Below, piece by piece: positions 1 to 6,721 of a stretch of DNA of 13,681 nt. Under the pieces are notes generated by a model. The model did no database searches and was not told where the DNA came from. It saw only the letters and a list, made by a program, of their open reading frames with translations. The DNA comes from Rikenellaceae bacterium (GTDB lineage: Bacteria; Bacteroidota; Bacteroidia; Bacteroidales; Rikenellaceae): positions 1-13,681 of the forward strand of contig JAITVB010000120.1 of the NCBI GenBank assembly GCA_031286025.1. Reading direction: 5' to 3'. Made by a program: the position numbers and the translations under genes. Positions within the stretch are counted from its first letter, which is position 1; each line of letters opens with the position of its first letter.

Positions 1-371
1 AAAGAGTGCAACGCCTCCTCGATCTTGTGGGCCTGTTTTTCCGAAATGTACGCAATCCCCCGCGCGGACTGGCGCATCGTCGAGGGATAAATACCCGCGA
101 ACTTGGCGAACTTGGTCACGTTGATACATTCCAACTCGTCAAACACGGAGGCCGTGTCGTACTTGTACTCAAAGGAGATGCCTTTCAATTCATCCGGCAA
201 CTCCTCGCCCTCCTCGGTATAGGAGGCCCAAACCTCTTTTACCGAGTTCTCAAAATCGGCCTTTGCCTCGGCGACGGTTGCACCGGAACCGATGATGGTA
301 GCGTCGATATCGGGCGTAAAAATCCCGAACATACCGTCCTTTCCTTTCTCAATCAAAGCAATCGTTTTCAT
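1..371 (-). CDS. hicB: HicB-family antitoxin, 3' end cut off by the window edge
   Basis: Reading leftwards from an ATG at 369-371 gives an uninterrupted frame of 123 codons that leaves the window without a stop. It begins MKTIALIEKGKDGMFGIF and continues with a VAEAKADFENSVKEVW segment. This is the N-terminal HicB fold, a degraded RNase-H-like domain of about 60 residues whose strand-strand-helix pattern ends in the AEAKADF helix. Residues about 83-123 (NVTKFAKFAGIYPSTMRQSA onward) look like a helix-turn-helix used to bind the operon's own operator. Family knowledge: HicB neutralises the HicA mRNA interferase and represses the operon. Bacteroidetes HicB proteins of this type are about 130 residues, so only a few C-terminal residues should be missing. 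A hicA remnant lies 357 bases upstream, much further than normal. The family call is confident; the pairing with that hicA is not. Confidence 0.82.
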   Translation of the reverse strand, partial: MKTIALIEKGKDGMFGIFTPDIDATIIGSGATVAEAKADFENSVKEVWASYTEEGEELPDELKGISFEYKYDTASVFDELECINVTKFAKFAGIYPSTMRQSARGIAYISEKQAHKIEEALHS

Positions 372-728
372 GCGTAAATAAATTGGGTTCTAAAAGCCAT
401 TTTGAGAGGCTTTTGGTTAACACACGATGAATTAATGCAAAAGAAAATAAAGCACTTATCGACCGACAAATGCACCACTCTGAAAGAAAAAAGGCAGCTA
501 AGAATATAAAAATTTCATGCACGCGGTCGAGGCCGCAATCTTTGGTGCTTAGCTGTCGAAGGTCAGTTTCATACTCGGCGTAAATGCTCACCTTAAGATG
601 GCGGGCGCCAGTAAACTTCGACCTTATTCCTCAAAGGTATACAAATATCTTGGATTTACATGCTCTTTGGCGTCTTAAAACGTCATGTGGGTTTCATATC
701 TCGCATTTTTTAATTAGCAGATAGGGTT
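372..728. other. AT-rich stretch with no recognisable gene between hicA and hicB
   Basis: These 357 bases separate the hicA remnant from hicB. All six frames hold only short open stretches. The longest, a minus-strand frame of 80 codons ending inside hicB, shows no family features I recognise. What can be seen is a possible minus-strand -7 box (TACCTTTG, 639-632) and, at the right edge, a 13-bp perfect hairpin overlapping the hicA stop. The stretch could be a decayed gene or the scar of an insertion that pushed hicA and hicB apart. Confidence 0.5.
632..639 (-). promoter_or_regulatory. candidate -7 box upstream of hicB
   Basis: The minus strand reads TACCTTTG, an exact match to the Bacteroidetes housekeeping -7 consensus TAnnTTTG and identical to the box in front of the flippase gene. 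No clear TTTG is seen about 20 bases further upstream, so the -33 element is weak or absent. If used, it would give hicB its own transcript with a leader of roughly 250 bases. Confidence 0.35.
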
Positions 729-745
729 TTAGAACCCTATCTGCT
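716..745 (+). terminator. 13-bp perfect hairpin followed by a T run, overlapping the end of hicA
   Basis: Positions 716-728 and 733-745 are perfectly complementary (13 bp) around a TTAG loop. On the plus strand the stem is followed by six T residues (745-750), the form of an intrinsic terminator, but I see no plus-strand gene ending here. On the minus strand the stem covers the last codons and stop of hicA and is followed by an A-rich stretch, so there it would act as a 3' mRNA hairpin and not as a classic terminator. The structure is certain from the bases; the role is not. Confidence 0.55.
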
Positions 746-910
746 TTTTTAGTTTGTTGTACGTTCCCGAGGGAACTTCCTGTGTGCCGTGCCGCCCGAT
801 CTCGATGATAAAACCTTTCTCCGGGGGCTGTAAATGTCGTGGTTCGCTCCGTGTCTTTTGAGTTTCCAACCTCGACTTTCCGCCTGTTTTCGTAGTTCAT
901 TCCATTTCAT
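729..910 (-). pseudogene. hicA: HicA-family mRNA interferase toxin, frameshifted
   Basis: From the ATG at 908-910 the first 28 codons read as a HicA N-terminus (MKWNELRKQAESRGW, then KLKRHGANHDIYS, with the family's active-site histidine in the GANH position). At the C5 run 823-827 the frame is lost, and the ATG frame then reads unrelated residues to a stop at 749-751. In the frame offset by one base the rest of HicA is intact (EKGFIIEIGRHGTQEV, then PSGTYNKLKKQIGF, stop at 729-731). Adding one C to the run would restore a 60-residue protein, the normal HicA length. HicA folds as a small double-stranded-RNA-binding-like domain and cleaves mRNA. Either the toxin is inactivated by a one-base deletion or the base is a sequencing or assembly error. 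A good promoter lies just upstream, and a tape-measure remnant ends before that. Confidence 0.85.
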
Positions 911-935
911 AGCCTCTATGTCTTATTTGGCGCTA

Positions 936-967
936 CAAATATACAGCGTTTTTGTTGTCTTTCCAAA
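936..967 (-). promoter_or_regulatory. Bacteroidetes-type promoter for hicA
   Basis: On the minus strand, TTTG (967-964) and TATATTTG (943-936) are separated by 20 bases. This matches the Bacteroidetes TTTG / TAnnTTTG arrangement. Transcription would start about 15-20 bases before the hicA ATG at 910. The -33 box is flanked by inverted TTGTTG/CAACAA hexamers (952-957 and 973-978), a plausible operator. Confidence 0.65.
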
Positions 968-971
968 TTTT

Positions 972-1412
972 TCAACAACTTTTTTGTTGTATAATCAATC
1001 TTTTTCCAATAAAAAAGCCGTCGACCGACGGCTTTCCTTTATATTTTCTGGTCGTATGTGGCGTGGCGCTCGACTTGCGGTACCCGCCGGATCCGGCCGC
1101 GGGCGATGTCGTTGGAAACGGCAGCAATTTCAATATCCCGCCGAGCGTCAGAAGCACCGGGCCGATTGCGGCGGCGACAACCATGACCGTGACGATAAAC
1201 TTCTTCCAGTGCGGATCCATATTCTGAAGCGCGGCGACCACTCCCTGCAACGTTCGGGCGAGACTCTGCACCACCGGCATAATGATCTCGCCGATCTGCT
1301 CCAAGAAGTCGCCCCACGAGGTTTTCAGTTGGGTCATTACTCCAAGACCCGCTTTCGCCGCCGCCTCTGCCTGACCGCCGTACTTGCTGGCCAGCAGGCG
1401 AGTTTGAGACAA
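972..1412 (-). pseudogene. fragment of a phage tail tape-measure protein
   Basis: The frame opens just after a stop at 1431-1433; the first usable start is a TTG at 1410-1412. Residues 1-98 (down to about 1119) look like the end of the conserved core of tape-measure proteins: KAGLGVMTQLKTSWGDFLEQ, then IGEIIMPVVQSL, then a hydrophobic segment VVAAAIGPVLLTLGGILKLL. After that the residues lose family character and the frame reads through the terminator hairpin to a stop. Intact tape-measure proteins are many hundreds of residues long and set tail length in siphophages. Only about 100 residues remain, with the N-terminal bulk missing, so this is a prophage scar and not a working gene. I see no other phage gene in the window. 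Confidence 0.65.
1014..1035 (-). terminator. intrinsic terminator ending the tape-measure remnant
   Basis: The arms 1014-1022 (AAAGCCGTC) and 1027-1035 (GACGGCTTT) form a perfect 9-bp stem with a 4-base loop. Reading leftwards the stem runs straight into further T residues (1013-1011), the classic form for the minus strand. It separates transcription of the phage remnant from the hicA promoter. Confidence 0.75.
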
Positions 1413-1709
1413 AAACGGCGTTCTTTGTGGTTACGGGTTTGATTCGGGTGTATCCGTTCCGGGGTTGTCCACTACTGTTTACCAATTCAAAAAAGGCAAC
1501 GGATAAGTAGCGGAAAACTTGTGAAACCTCTCTTAAATCTTCTTTTCGGGCTATTTTAGCACCCGATGAAAATCAAGAACACCACCACAAAACAAACCTA
1601 ATTCACAAATACTTAACTCATTTTATCCGTGTTTTGCCGTTTTTACGAGGTCTTTTCGTACCTTTGCCCACATAAACCGGGGCGGCCCCTGCCACCACCA
1701 AACCCACGG
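1413..1709. other. mostly non-coding junction between phage scar and flippase gene
   Basis: These bases hold no gene I can name. The left part (to about 1485) is open on the minus strand in a frame shifted from the tape-measure fragment (SGQPRNGYTRIKPVTTK) and may be the other side of the deletion or insertion junction; I do not recognise it. From about 1490 to 1625 the DNA is clearly more AT-rich than the genes to the right. The flippase promoter sits at 1633-1666. Confidence 0.45.
1633..1666 (+). promoter_or_regulatory. Bacteroidetes-type promoter for the flippase gene
   Basis: TTTG at 1633-1636 and TACCTTTG at 1659-1666 are separated by 22 bases and fit the TTTG / TAnnTTTG pattern. Transcription would begin near 1672, which places the ATG at 1629 upstream of the transcript and makes the ATG at 1710 the likely start. 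Confidence 0.65.
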
Positions 1710-3179
1710 ATGCTCCAGAAATTAGCCGGACAAACCGCCATCTACGGCGTCAGCACCATCGTTTCGAGGCTGCTCAGCTACGCGTTGGCGTTCTACTTCA
1801 CGCACGTGATGACGACGGCCGAGTATGGAGTGATCACCGACCTCTATGCCCTGATCCCGCTTTTGTTGGTGTTGCTGACGATGGGGATGGAGGTCGGATA
1901 CTTCCGCTTTGCGGGCCAAGCACAGACCGAAGCCGAAAAACGCGACATTTTTCAAACCACGTGGGGGGCCGTGTCGCTCGCGGCCGGATTGTTTTTCATC
2001 GGTGTCGCACTGTTCCACAGGCCGTTGGCCCGAGTGATGGAGTATGACGACTTTCCGTCTTATGTATTGTTGATGGCGGCCATTGTGGCGATCGATGCTG
2101 CCACAGCCATTCCTTTTGCCAGGTTGCGACAGGAAGGCAAGGCGGCGCATTATGTCGTGGCCCGGATCACTTCGGTCGTTATCACGGTATTGCTTACCGT
2201 CTTTTTCTTTTCTGTGGTGCCGCACCTCGGGGGGCTTTCAGAGATAATCCCCGCCGCCTACGGGCCGGGATACTATTTGTTGGCCAACCTCATTGCCAGT
2301 GCGGCGATGTTCTTCCTGCTCCGACCGGCGATCAGAGGCTATGTGCCGAAGATCGACAAACCGTTGGTGCGCATCATTTTCCTCTATTCGTTGCCGTTAC
2401 TCGTCAGCGGCATCGCGGGGGTGGCCAACGAGTTTATCGACCGCCAATTCATCAAATACCTGTTGCCTCCGGATCTGGCCCTGAGTTCGTTGGGGATTTA
2501 CGGCGCGGTAACCAAGATCGGGGTGATTCTGCTGCTTTTTGTGCAGATGTACCGCATTGCGGCCGAACCGTTTTTCCTCTCGGGCTTCAAACACGAAGAG
2601 TTTGTGCAGGCCAATGCCGAGGCTATGAAATTTTTCTTTATCGTGTCGATCACCCTGTTCCTGGGGATCGCTCTTTTCTATGATCTGTTCGGGCTGCTGC
2701 TCGGGGCCGATTTCCGACAGGGGATGTACATACTGCCCATCGTACTGTTGGCCAATATTTTCAGCGGGGCGATACTCAACCTGTCATTCTGGTACAAAAA
2801 GAGTGGAAAGACGCAGTTTGCGATTGTCGTCACCGGAACCGGACTGTTGATTACGGTAATGCTCAACCTGATTTTCATTCCCCGAATGGGTTACGTCGGG
2901 GCTGCGTGGGCACGGCTGATATGCGAGGCGGCGATGGTGGCGGTGAGTTATGCGCTTTGCCGGCACTTTTTCCCGATCCCTTATGATTGGCGGCGCATCG
3001 GGGGCTATTTCCTGCTCGGGGCAGTACTCTACGGCGCAGGAGTGGCAGCACGCGAATGGCTGCCTCATTTGGCGTTGGCCTATGTTGCCAATTTGGGATT
3101 AATCGCTATCTTTGTCGGATACGCTGCCAAGCGCGAGGGGATCGCCCCCCGGAAATATTTCAAAAAATTCCGACGATGA
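1710..3179 (+). CDS. polysaccharide (lipid-linked oligosaccharide) flippase, MATE/Wzx-like membrane protein
   Basis: The 489-residue protein starts MLQKLAGQTAIYGVSTIVSR, the usual opening of Wzx-type flippases: a short amphipathic start, then the first membrane helix. About 12-14 hydrophobic segments follow with short charged loops, and the C-terminal half resembles the polysaccharide-biosynthesis C-terminal domain. Such proteins move undecaprenyl- or lipid-linked sugar units across the inner membrane for surface polysaccharide. The frame stays open to an ATG at 1629, but the promoter lies inside that extension and the extra 27 residues (rich in P, H and R) are not family-like, so I use 1710. 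No glycosyltransferases are adjacent, so the substrate cannot be inferred. The dUTPase gene follows 108 bases downstream with no terminator seen between, so they are probably co-transcribed. Confidence 0.85.
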   Translation: MLQKLAGQTAIYGVSTIVSRLLSYALAFYFTHVMTTAEYGVITDLYALIPLLLVLLTMGMEVGYFRFAGQAQTEAEKRDIFQTTWGAVSLAAGLFFIGVALFHRPLARVMEYDDFPSYVLLMAAIVAIDAATAIPFARLRQEGKAAHYVVARITSVVITVLLTVFFFSVVPHLGGLSEIIPAAYGPGYYLLANLIASAAMFFLLRPAIRGYVPKIDKPLVRIIFLYSLPLLVSGIAGVANEFIDRQFIKYLLPPDLALSSLGIYGAVTKIGVILLLFVQMYRIAAEPFFLSGFKHEEFVQANAEAMKFFFIVSITLFLGIALFYDLFGLLLGADFRQGMYILPIVLLANIFSGAILNLSFWYKKSGKTQFAIVVTGTGLLITVMLNLIFIPRMGYVGAAWARLICEAAMVAVSYALCRHFFPIPYDWRRIGGYFLLGAVLYGAGVAAREWLPHLALAYVANLGLIAIFVGYAAKREGIAPRKYFKKFRR

Positions 3180-3287
3180 AACTTTTTTACAAAATCCGGA
3201 TCAGATAATCCGTCGAATTTGCATAAAAAGCCCCGGACGATTTCTCCGCGGCCTGTTTCCCACATCTTGAAAAACACGAAGAATCCG

Positions 3288-3719
3288 ATGAAAATCAACG
3301 TGATCAACAAGTCGCCGTTTGACTTGCCCCAATACGAAACCGTACATGCCGCCGGACTCGACCTGCGGGCCGTGTTGAACGAACCGATCGTCCTGCGTCC
3401 GTTGGAACGGGCGTTGGTGCCGACGGGCCTTTATGTGGAAATCCCCGACGGGTATGAAATCCAAGTGCGTCCGCGCAGTGGGTTGGCCGCCAAGTTCGGT
3501 CTCTCGGTGCTCAATTCGCCCGGCACGATCGACCCCGACTATCGGGGCGAAATCAAGGTAATCTTAGTGAATCTGTCCAACGACGACTTCGAGCTGAAGC
3601 CCGGAGAGCGGGTGGCTCAAATGGTGGTCGCCCCGTTCGTCCGCATAGGTTGGGAAAGCGTGGACGTGCTTTCTGAGACCGATCGCGGAGCCGGAGGGTT
3701 TGGCTCGACCGGACATTAG
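3288..3719 (+). CDS. dut: deoxyuridine 5'-triphosphate nucleotidohydrolase (dUTPase)
   Basis: This 143-residue protein is the usual size of a trimeric dUTPase and carries all five signature motifs: I AAGLDLRA (21-28), II RPRSGLA (61-67), [16 protein letters not shown] (79-91, with the catalytic Asp and the uracil-pocket Tyr), [11 protein letters not shown] (105-113) and [11 protein letters not shown] (133-142). It hydrolyses dUTP to dUMP and pyrophosphate in the cytosol, keeping uracil out of DNA and supplying dUMP for dTMP synthesis. The frame remains open to an ATG at 3219, but the ATG at 3288 begins directly with the conserved first strand (MKINVINKS), so it is preferred. A hairpin with a T run follows at 3815-3831. 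Confidence 0.96.
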   Translation: MKINVINKSPFDLPQYETVHAAGLDLRAVLNEPIVLRPLERALVPTGLYVEIPDGYEIQVRPRSGLAAKFGLSVLNSPGTIDPDYRGEIKVILVNLSNDDFELKPGERVAQMVVAPFVRIGWESVDVLSETDRGAGGFGSTGH

Positions 3720-3814
3720 GTCGGCGGGCACCCGGCGACTGTGCCTGCGGCATGCCATTTTTAAAATATCTTTCCGATTTCCAATGCTCACGCACTTGAG
3801 TGCGCTCCGTTTGG

Positions 3815-3831
3815 AAACCGAAACGGTTTTT
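3815..3831 (+). terminator. short hairpin with T run between dut and hflX
   Basis: AAACCG (3815-3820) and CGGTTT (3824-3829) pair around an AAA loop, and the T run extends to 3831. A second small hairpin, CGCAC/GTGCG with a TTGA loop, sits just before it at 3791-3804. Together they could end the flippase-dut transcript. The stem is short, so confidence is moderate. Confidence 0.45.
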
Positions 3832-3895
3832 CATAATTGTCATACCCTTCACACAGCGAACGGGGAGTTTGCCGAAAAACTTTTAAACCGATTTT

Positions 3896-5095
3896 ATGAA
3901 AAAAGAATATATCGTCACCGAACCGCGCGAGGAGCGGGCGGTATTGGTGGCCGTGATCCCCGACCGCCAGACCGAGGCCCAGACCCGCGAATATCTCGAT
4001 GAACTGGCCTTTCTGTCCGAAACGGCGGGTATCCGCACCGTCAAGCGCTTTACCCAACGGATGGCCTCGCCCCATCCCCGCACTTTCATCGGCGAGGGCA
4101 AGGTTGAAGAGATCGCCGCCTACGTCACCGAACACGAGATCGACTACGTCATTTTCGACGACGAACTCACCCCTTCTCAACTGCGCAACCTCGACAAGGT
4201 CTTTTCGAAAAAGATTTATGACCGCACGAGCCTGATCCTCGAAATTTTCGTGCAGCGGGCGACGACGGCCTATGCCAAGACCCAGGTCGAACTCGCGCAA
4301 TGGCAATACCTGCTGCCGCGCCTGACCGGGATGTGGACCCACCTCGAACGCCAACGCGGGGGTACCGGTACCCGGGGCGGGGCGGGCGAACGCGAGATCG
4401 AAACCGACCGCCGCATCGTACGTAACCGGATCACGCTGCTCAAGGAACAACTCCGAAAGATCGACCGCCAGATGGCCTCGCAACGCAGCAACCGCGACCG
4501 GATGGTGCGTGTGGCGTTGGTGGGCTACACCAACGTCGGCAAATCGACCCTGATGAACCAACTCAGCAAGAGCGAGGTGTTTGCCGAGGATAAACTCTTT
4601 GCGACGCTCGACACGACTGTCCGCAAGGTCGTTTTGGAAAATTTACCCTTCTTGCTCTCGGACACTGTCGGTTTTATCCGAAAACTGCCGCACCAACTGG
4701 TCGAGGCTTTCAAATCGACGCTCGACGAAGTGCGCGAGGCCGATCTGCTGTTGCACGTGGTCGACATTTCGCACCCCAATTTCGAAGAACAGATTGAGGT
4801 CGTCAAACAAACCCTGGCCGAGATCGGGGCGGGAGAAAAGCCCGTTTACCTGATCTTCAACAAGGTCGACGCTTATAAACCGGTGCCGAAGGACGAGGAC
4901 GACCTCACCCCGGCGACGAAGGAGAACCGTACTCTCGACGAACTCAAACGCAGTTGGGTGGCTCAGTCCAATACTCCCTGCATCTTCATCTCGGCCCGGG
5001 AGCGCACGAACCTCGACAAATTACGGAAAGATCTCTACGGGATGATTTCCGAAATTCATGCCGGACGGTATCCGTTCAACAATTTTTTGTATTAA
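3896..5095 (+). CDS. hflX: ribosome-associated GTPase HflX
   Basis: The 399-residue protein has the full HflX layout. The N-terminal HflX domain (about 20-200) contains FIGEGKVEEI (64-73), DDELTPSQLRNL (88-99) and the glycine-rich RGGTGTRGGAGEREIETDRR (154-173), with a coiled-coil linker to about 200. The GTPase domain has G1 GYTNVGKS (210-217), the switch-I threonines in LDTTVRK (238-244), G3 DTVG (256-259), G4 NKVD (322-325) and G5 SA (366-367). HflX binds the 50S subunit, splits stalled or stress-damaged 70S ribosomes and hydrolyses GTP. The protein ends soon after the G domain, as is common in Bacteroidetes. The gene stands 176 bases after dut behind a probable terminator, so it may have its own promoter, although I saw no clear TAnnTTTG box. 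Confidence 0.95.
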   Translation: MKKEYIVTEPREERAVLVAVIPDRQTEAQTREYLDELAFLSETAGIRTVKRFTQRMASPHPRTFIGEGKVEEIAAYVTEHEIDYVIFDDELTPSQLRNLDKVFSKKIYDRTSLILEIFVQRATTAYAKTQVELAQWQYLLPRLTGMWTHLERQRGGTGTRGGAGEREIETDRRIVRNRITLLKEQLRKIDRQMASQRSNRDRMVRVALVGYTNVGKSTLMNQLSKSEVFAEDKLFATLDTTVRKVVLENLPFLLSDTVGFIRKLPHQLVEAFKSTLDEVREADLLLHVVDISHPNFEEQIEVVKQTLAEIGAGEKPVYLIFNKVDAYKPVPKDEDDLTPATKENRTLDELKRSWVAQSNTPCIFISARERTNLDKLRKDLYGMISEIHAGRYPFNNFLY

Positions 5096-5272
5096 AATTC
5101 CCTGCGCAGGTTTTTTCGCCTCCCCGAAATCAACTTACGATGAAACGAGTGCCGATTTTTCCGCGTTTGACACCGACAGCAGGGGGCTGACCATCCCAAA
5201 GAACACCCCGCCCGGATCGGGGCAACACACGATCGAATGGACACGAAAACAAATCAAACATACTTCTGCCCA
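5096..5272 (+). other. intergenic leader of the DUF1080 gene
   Basis: The stretch opens with CCTGCGCAGG followed by six T residues (about 5101-5116), a weak terminator candidate for hflX because only 3-4 stem pairs are possible. Near the right side, CCCCG (5206-5210) and CGGGG (5218-5222) can pair around a 7-base loop. No clear TAnnTTTG promoter box is visible. Confidence 0.3.
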
Positions 5273-6001
5273 ATGAAAACAATTTCGAAAACGTTATGCC
5301 TCGCAGCCCTCGCCATTGCAAGTGTCGCCGTAGCCGCCAACCCGCCCGCCACCTCCGATCCCGATGAAGGATACGTCTATGTCTTCGATGGGAAAACACT
5401 CGATGGTTGGGCCTATGACCCCGTCTACTGGCGCGTCGAAGACGGTTGCCTGGTCGGCGAAGTCACCCCGGCCACCCTGCTCAAGCGCAACACGTTCTGT
5501 TACAAAAAGGATTTCGTCCTGAAAGACTTTGAACTCAATGTCGAATTCCGCGTGTCGGAAAGCGGAAACAGCGGCGTCAGCTACCGCAACGAACTCGTCG
5601 ACACGCTCTCCTATGCCCTCATCGGCTACCAGGCCGACATCGACGGCCGCAACCGATACACCGGTCAAAACTACGAAGAACGCGGCCGCCAATTCCTCGC
5701 TCTGCGCGGACAAGCCACCGTCATTTTTCCGGAGTACGTCTCGCCCACCCACAAACAGGTGAGTGACGCCGACACCCCCAATGACGCTCTGGCAAAATTC
5801 ATCAAACCCGGCGAGTGGAATCAATACTATATCGTCGCCCGCGGCAACCATCTGCTCCACTACGTCAACGGCGTCCTCATGGCCGACGTCACCGACAACG
5901 ACCCCGCAAACCGCCGTTCCTCCGGCATCCTCGGCGTCCAAGTCCACACCGGCCCTCCCATGAAGATCGAATATCGAAATTTCAAGGTGAAGGTGCTGTA
6001 A
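5273..6001 (+). CDS. secreted DUF1080 protein (3-keto-disaccharide hydrolase family)
   Basis: The 242-residue protein starts with a signal peptide (MKTISKTLCLAALAIASVAV, then AAN), probably cut near residue 21-22. No lipobox cysteine is present, so it is likely periplasmic. The rest is one DUF1080 domain, a concanavalin-like beta sandwich: FDGKTLDGW (38-46), DFELNVEFR (85-93), GNSGVSYR (98-105), GEWNQYYIVARGNHLLHYVN (180-199) and the closing GILGVQVHTGPPMKIEYRNF (218-237). Several Bacteroidetes members of this family act on 3-keto-glycosides; the substrate here cannot be read from the sequence. The frame is open to an ATG at 5237, but only the ATG at 5273 puts the signal peptide at the very N-terminus. 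No oxidoreductase, SusC/D pair or other carbohydrate gene adjoins it. Confidence 0.85.
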   Translation: MKTISKTLCLAALAIASVAVAANPPATSDPDEGYVYVFDGKTLDGWAYDPVYWRVEDGCLVGEVTPATLLKRNTFCYKKDFVLKDFELNVEFRVSESGNSGVSYRNELVDTLSYALIGYQADIDGRNRYTGQNYEERGRQFLALRGQATVIFPEYVSPTHKQVSDADTPNDALAKFIKPGEWNQYYIVARGNHLLHYVNGVLMADVTDNDPANRRSSGILGVQVHTGPPMKIEYRNFKVKVL

Positions 6002-6008
6002 TCCAACT

Positions 6009-6042
6009 TCGACTGCCGCTTTTTATAAGACGAGGCAGTCGA
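6009..6042. terminator. stem-loop between convergent DUF1080 and plsY genes
   Basis: TCGACTGCC (6009-6017) and GGCAGTCGA (6034-6042) form a perfect 9-bp stem with a 16-base loop in the 58-base gap between the two gene ends. There is no long T run on either side, so intrinsic termination is uncertain. The location suggests a shared, bidirectional 3' structure. Confidence 0.4.
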
Positions 6043-6059
6043 TTGGGCCCGCAACGCCC

Positions 6060-6695
6060 CTATCTTCGAATTCGACGTTGTTTGATGAGGTAGGTTTTGG
6101 ACTCGGTTCCGGTAAGGAGTCGTTTGACGTTCTTGCGGTGGGTGAAGAGGAGGAGGAGGGTGACGATGCAGCTGAAGACGATGAGGGCCGGGGATCGCTC
6201 CTGGAAGACGAAGACGATATAGATGGGAAACATGATGCCGGCCGTGATCGAGGCGAGCGAGACGTATTTGGTAAAGACGAGTACGACGAGGAAGGTGATC
6301 AGGCACAGGATAACGGCGGCGGGATGTACGGCGAGGACGGCGCCGGCGAGCGTGGCGACGCCTTTACCGCCGCGGAAATTGGCGAAGACGGGAAAGATAT
6401 GTCCGAGGACGGCGGCGGCGATAAGTCCGATCTTGAAGGTGAACATCGGGTCACTGCCCTGATAGAAACTGGAGAAGTGGGCCAACGAAACGGCAACGAA
6501 GCCTTTGGCGAAGTCGATGGCGAAGACGGGCAGGGCGGCCCGTTTGCCCAGTACGCGGAGGGTGTTGGTGGCGCCGGCGTTTTTGCTGCCGTATTCCCGG
6601 ATATCGATGCCGTAATAGCGTTTCCCGATCCACACTGCACTAGGGATCGACCCCAACAGGTAGGCAATGATAACCAGGAGTATATTTTGTATCAT
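6060..6695 (-). CDS. plsY: acyl-phosphate:glycerol-3-phosphate acyltransferase PlsY
   Basis: This 211-residue inner-membrane protein shows the PlsY motifs in order: LLGSIPSAVWIGK (13-25), YGSKNAGATNTLRVLGK (35-51), GHIFPVFANFRGGKGVAT (98-115, the glycine-rich active-site motif) and a C-terminal THRKNVKRLLTGTE (185-198). Five or so membrane helices separate them. PlsY transfers a fatty acid from acyl phosphate to the sn-1 position of glycerol-3-phosphate, the first step of phospholipid synthesis, using acyl phosphate made by PlsX. It converges with the DUF1080 gene and diverges from yitT. A near-consensus -7 box lies just upstream at 6722-6729. Confidence 0.96.
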   Translation of the reverse strand: MIQNILLVIIAYLLGSIPSAVWIGKRYYGIDIREYGSKNAGATNTLRVLGKRAALPVFAIDFAKGFVAVSLAHFSSFYQGSDPMFTFKIGLIAAAVLGHIFPVFANFRGGKGVATLAGAVLAVHPAAVILCLITFLVVLVFTKYVSLASITAGIMFPIYIVFVFQERSPALIVFSCIVTLLLLFTHRKNVKRLLTGTESKTYLIKQRRIRR

Positions 6696-6721
6696 ATTTG
6701 CTCTGTGTGCTGAAATTTATG

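Noticed and set aside
694-900. Minus-strand frame of 68 codons starting MNYENRRKVEV
   Set aside because: It is an out-of-frame reading of the hicA remnant; the HicA residues lie in the other two frames.
834-1442. Open plus-strand frame of 202 codons across the hicA promoter and tape-measure region
   Set aside because: Crosses a minus-strand terminator and promoter and opposes recognisable HicA and tape-measure residues; the translation has no domain features.
1629-1709. Upstream extension of the flippase frame to an ATG at 1629
   Set aside because: The promoter at 1633-1666 lies within it, so these codons should not be transcribed, and the extra residues do not resemble the family N-terminus.
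3788-4561. Open minus-strand frame of 257 codons opposite hflX
   Set aside because: Antisense to a complete HflX with all GTPase motifs; no recognisable domain and a low-complexity-like composition.
5294-5947. Open minus-strand frame of 217 codons opposite the DUF1080 gene
   Set aside because: Acidic, valine- and glycine-rich shadow translation of the DUF1080 coding sequence.
6078-6713. Open plus-strand frame of 211 codons opposite plsY
   Set aside because: Very rich in E, D and G, typical of the antisense reading of a hydrophobic membrane-protein gene.
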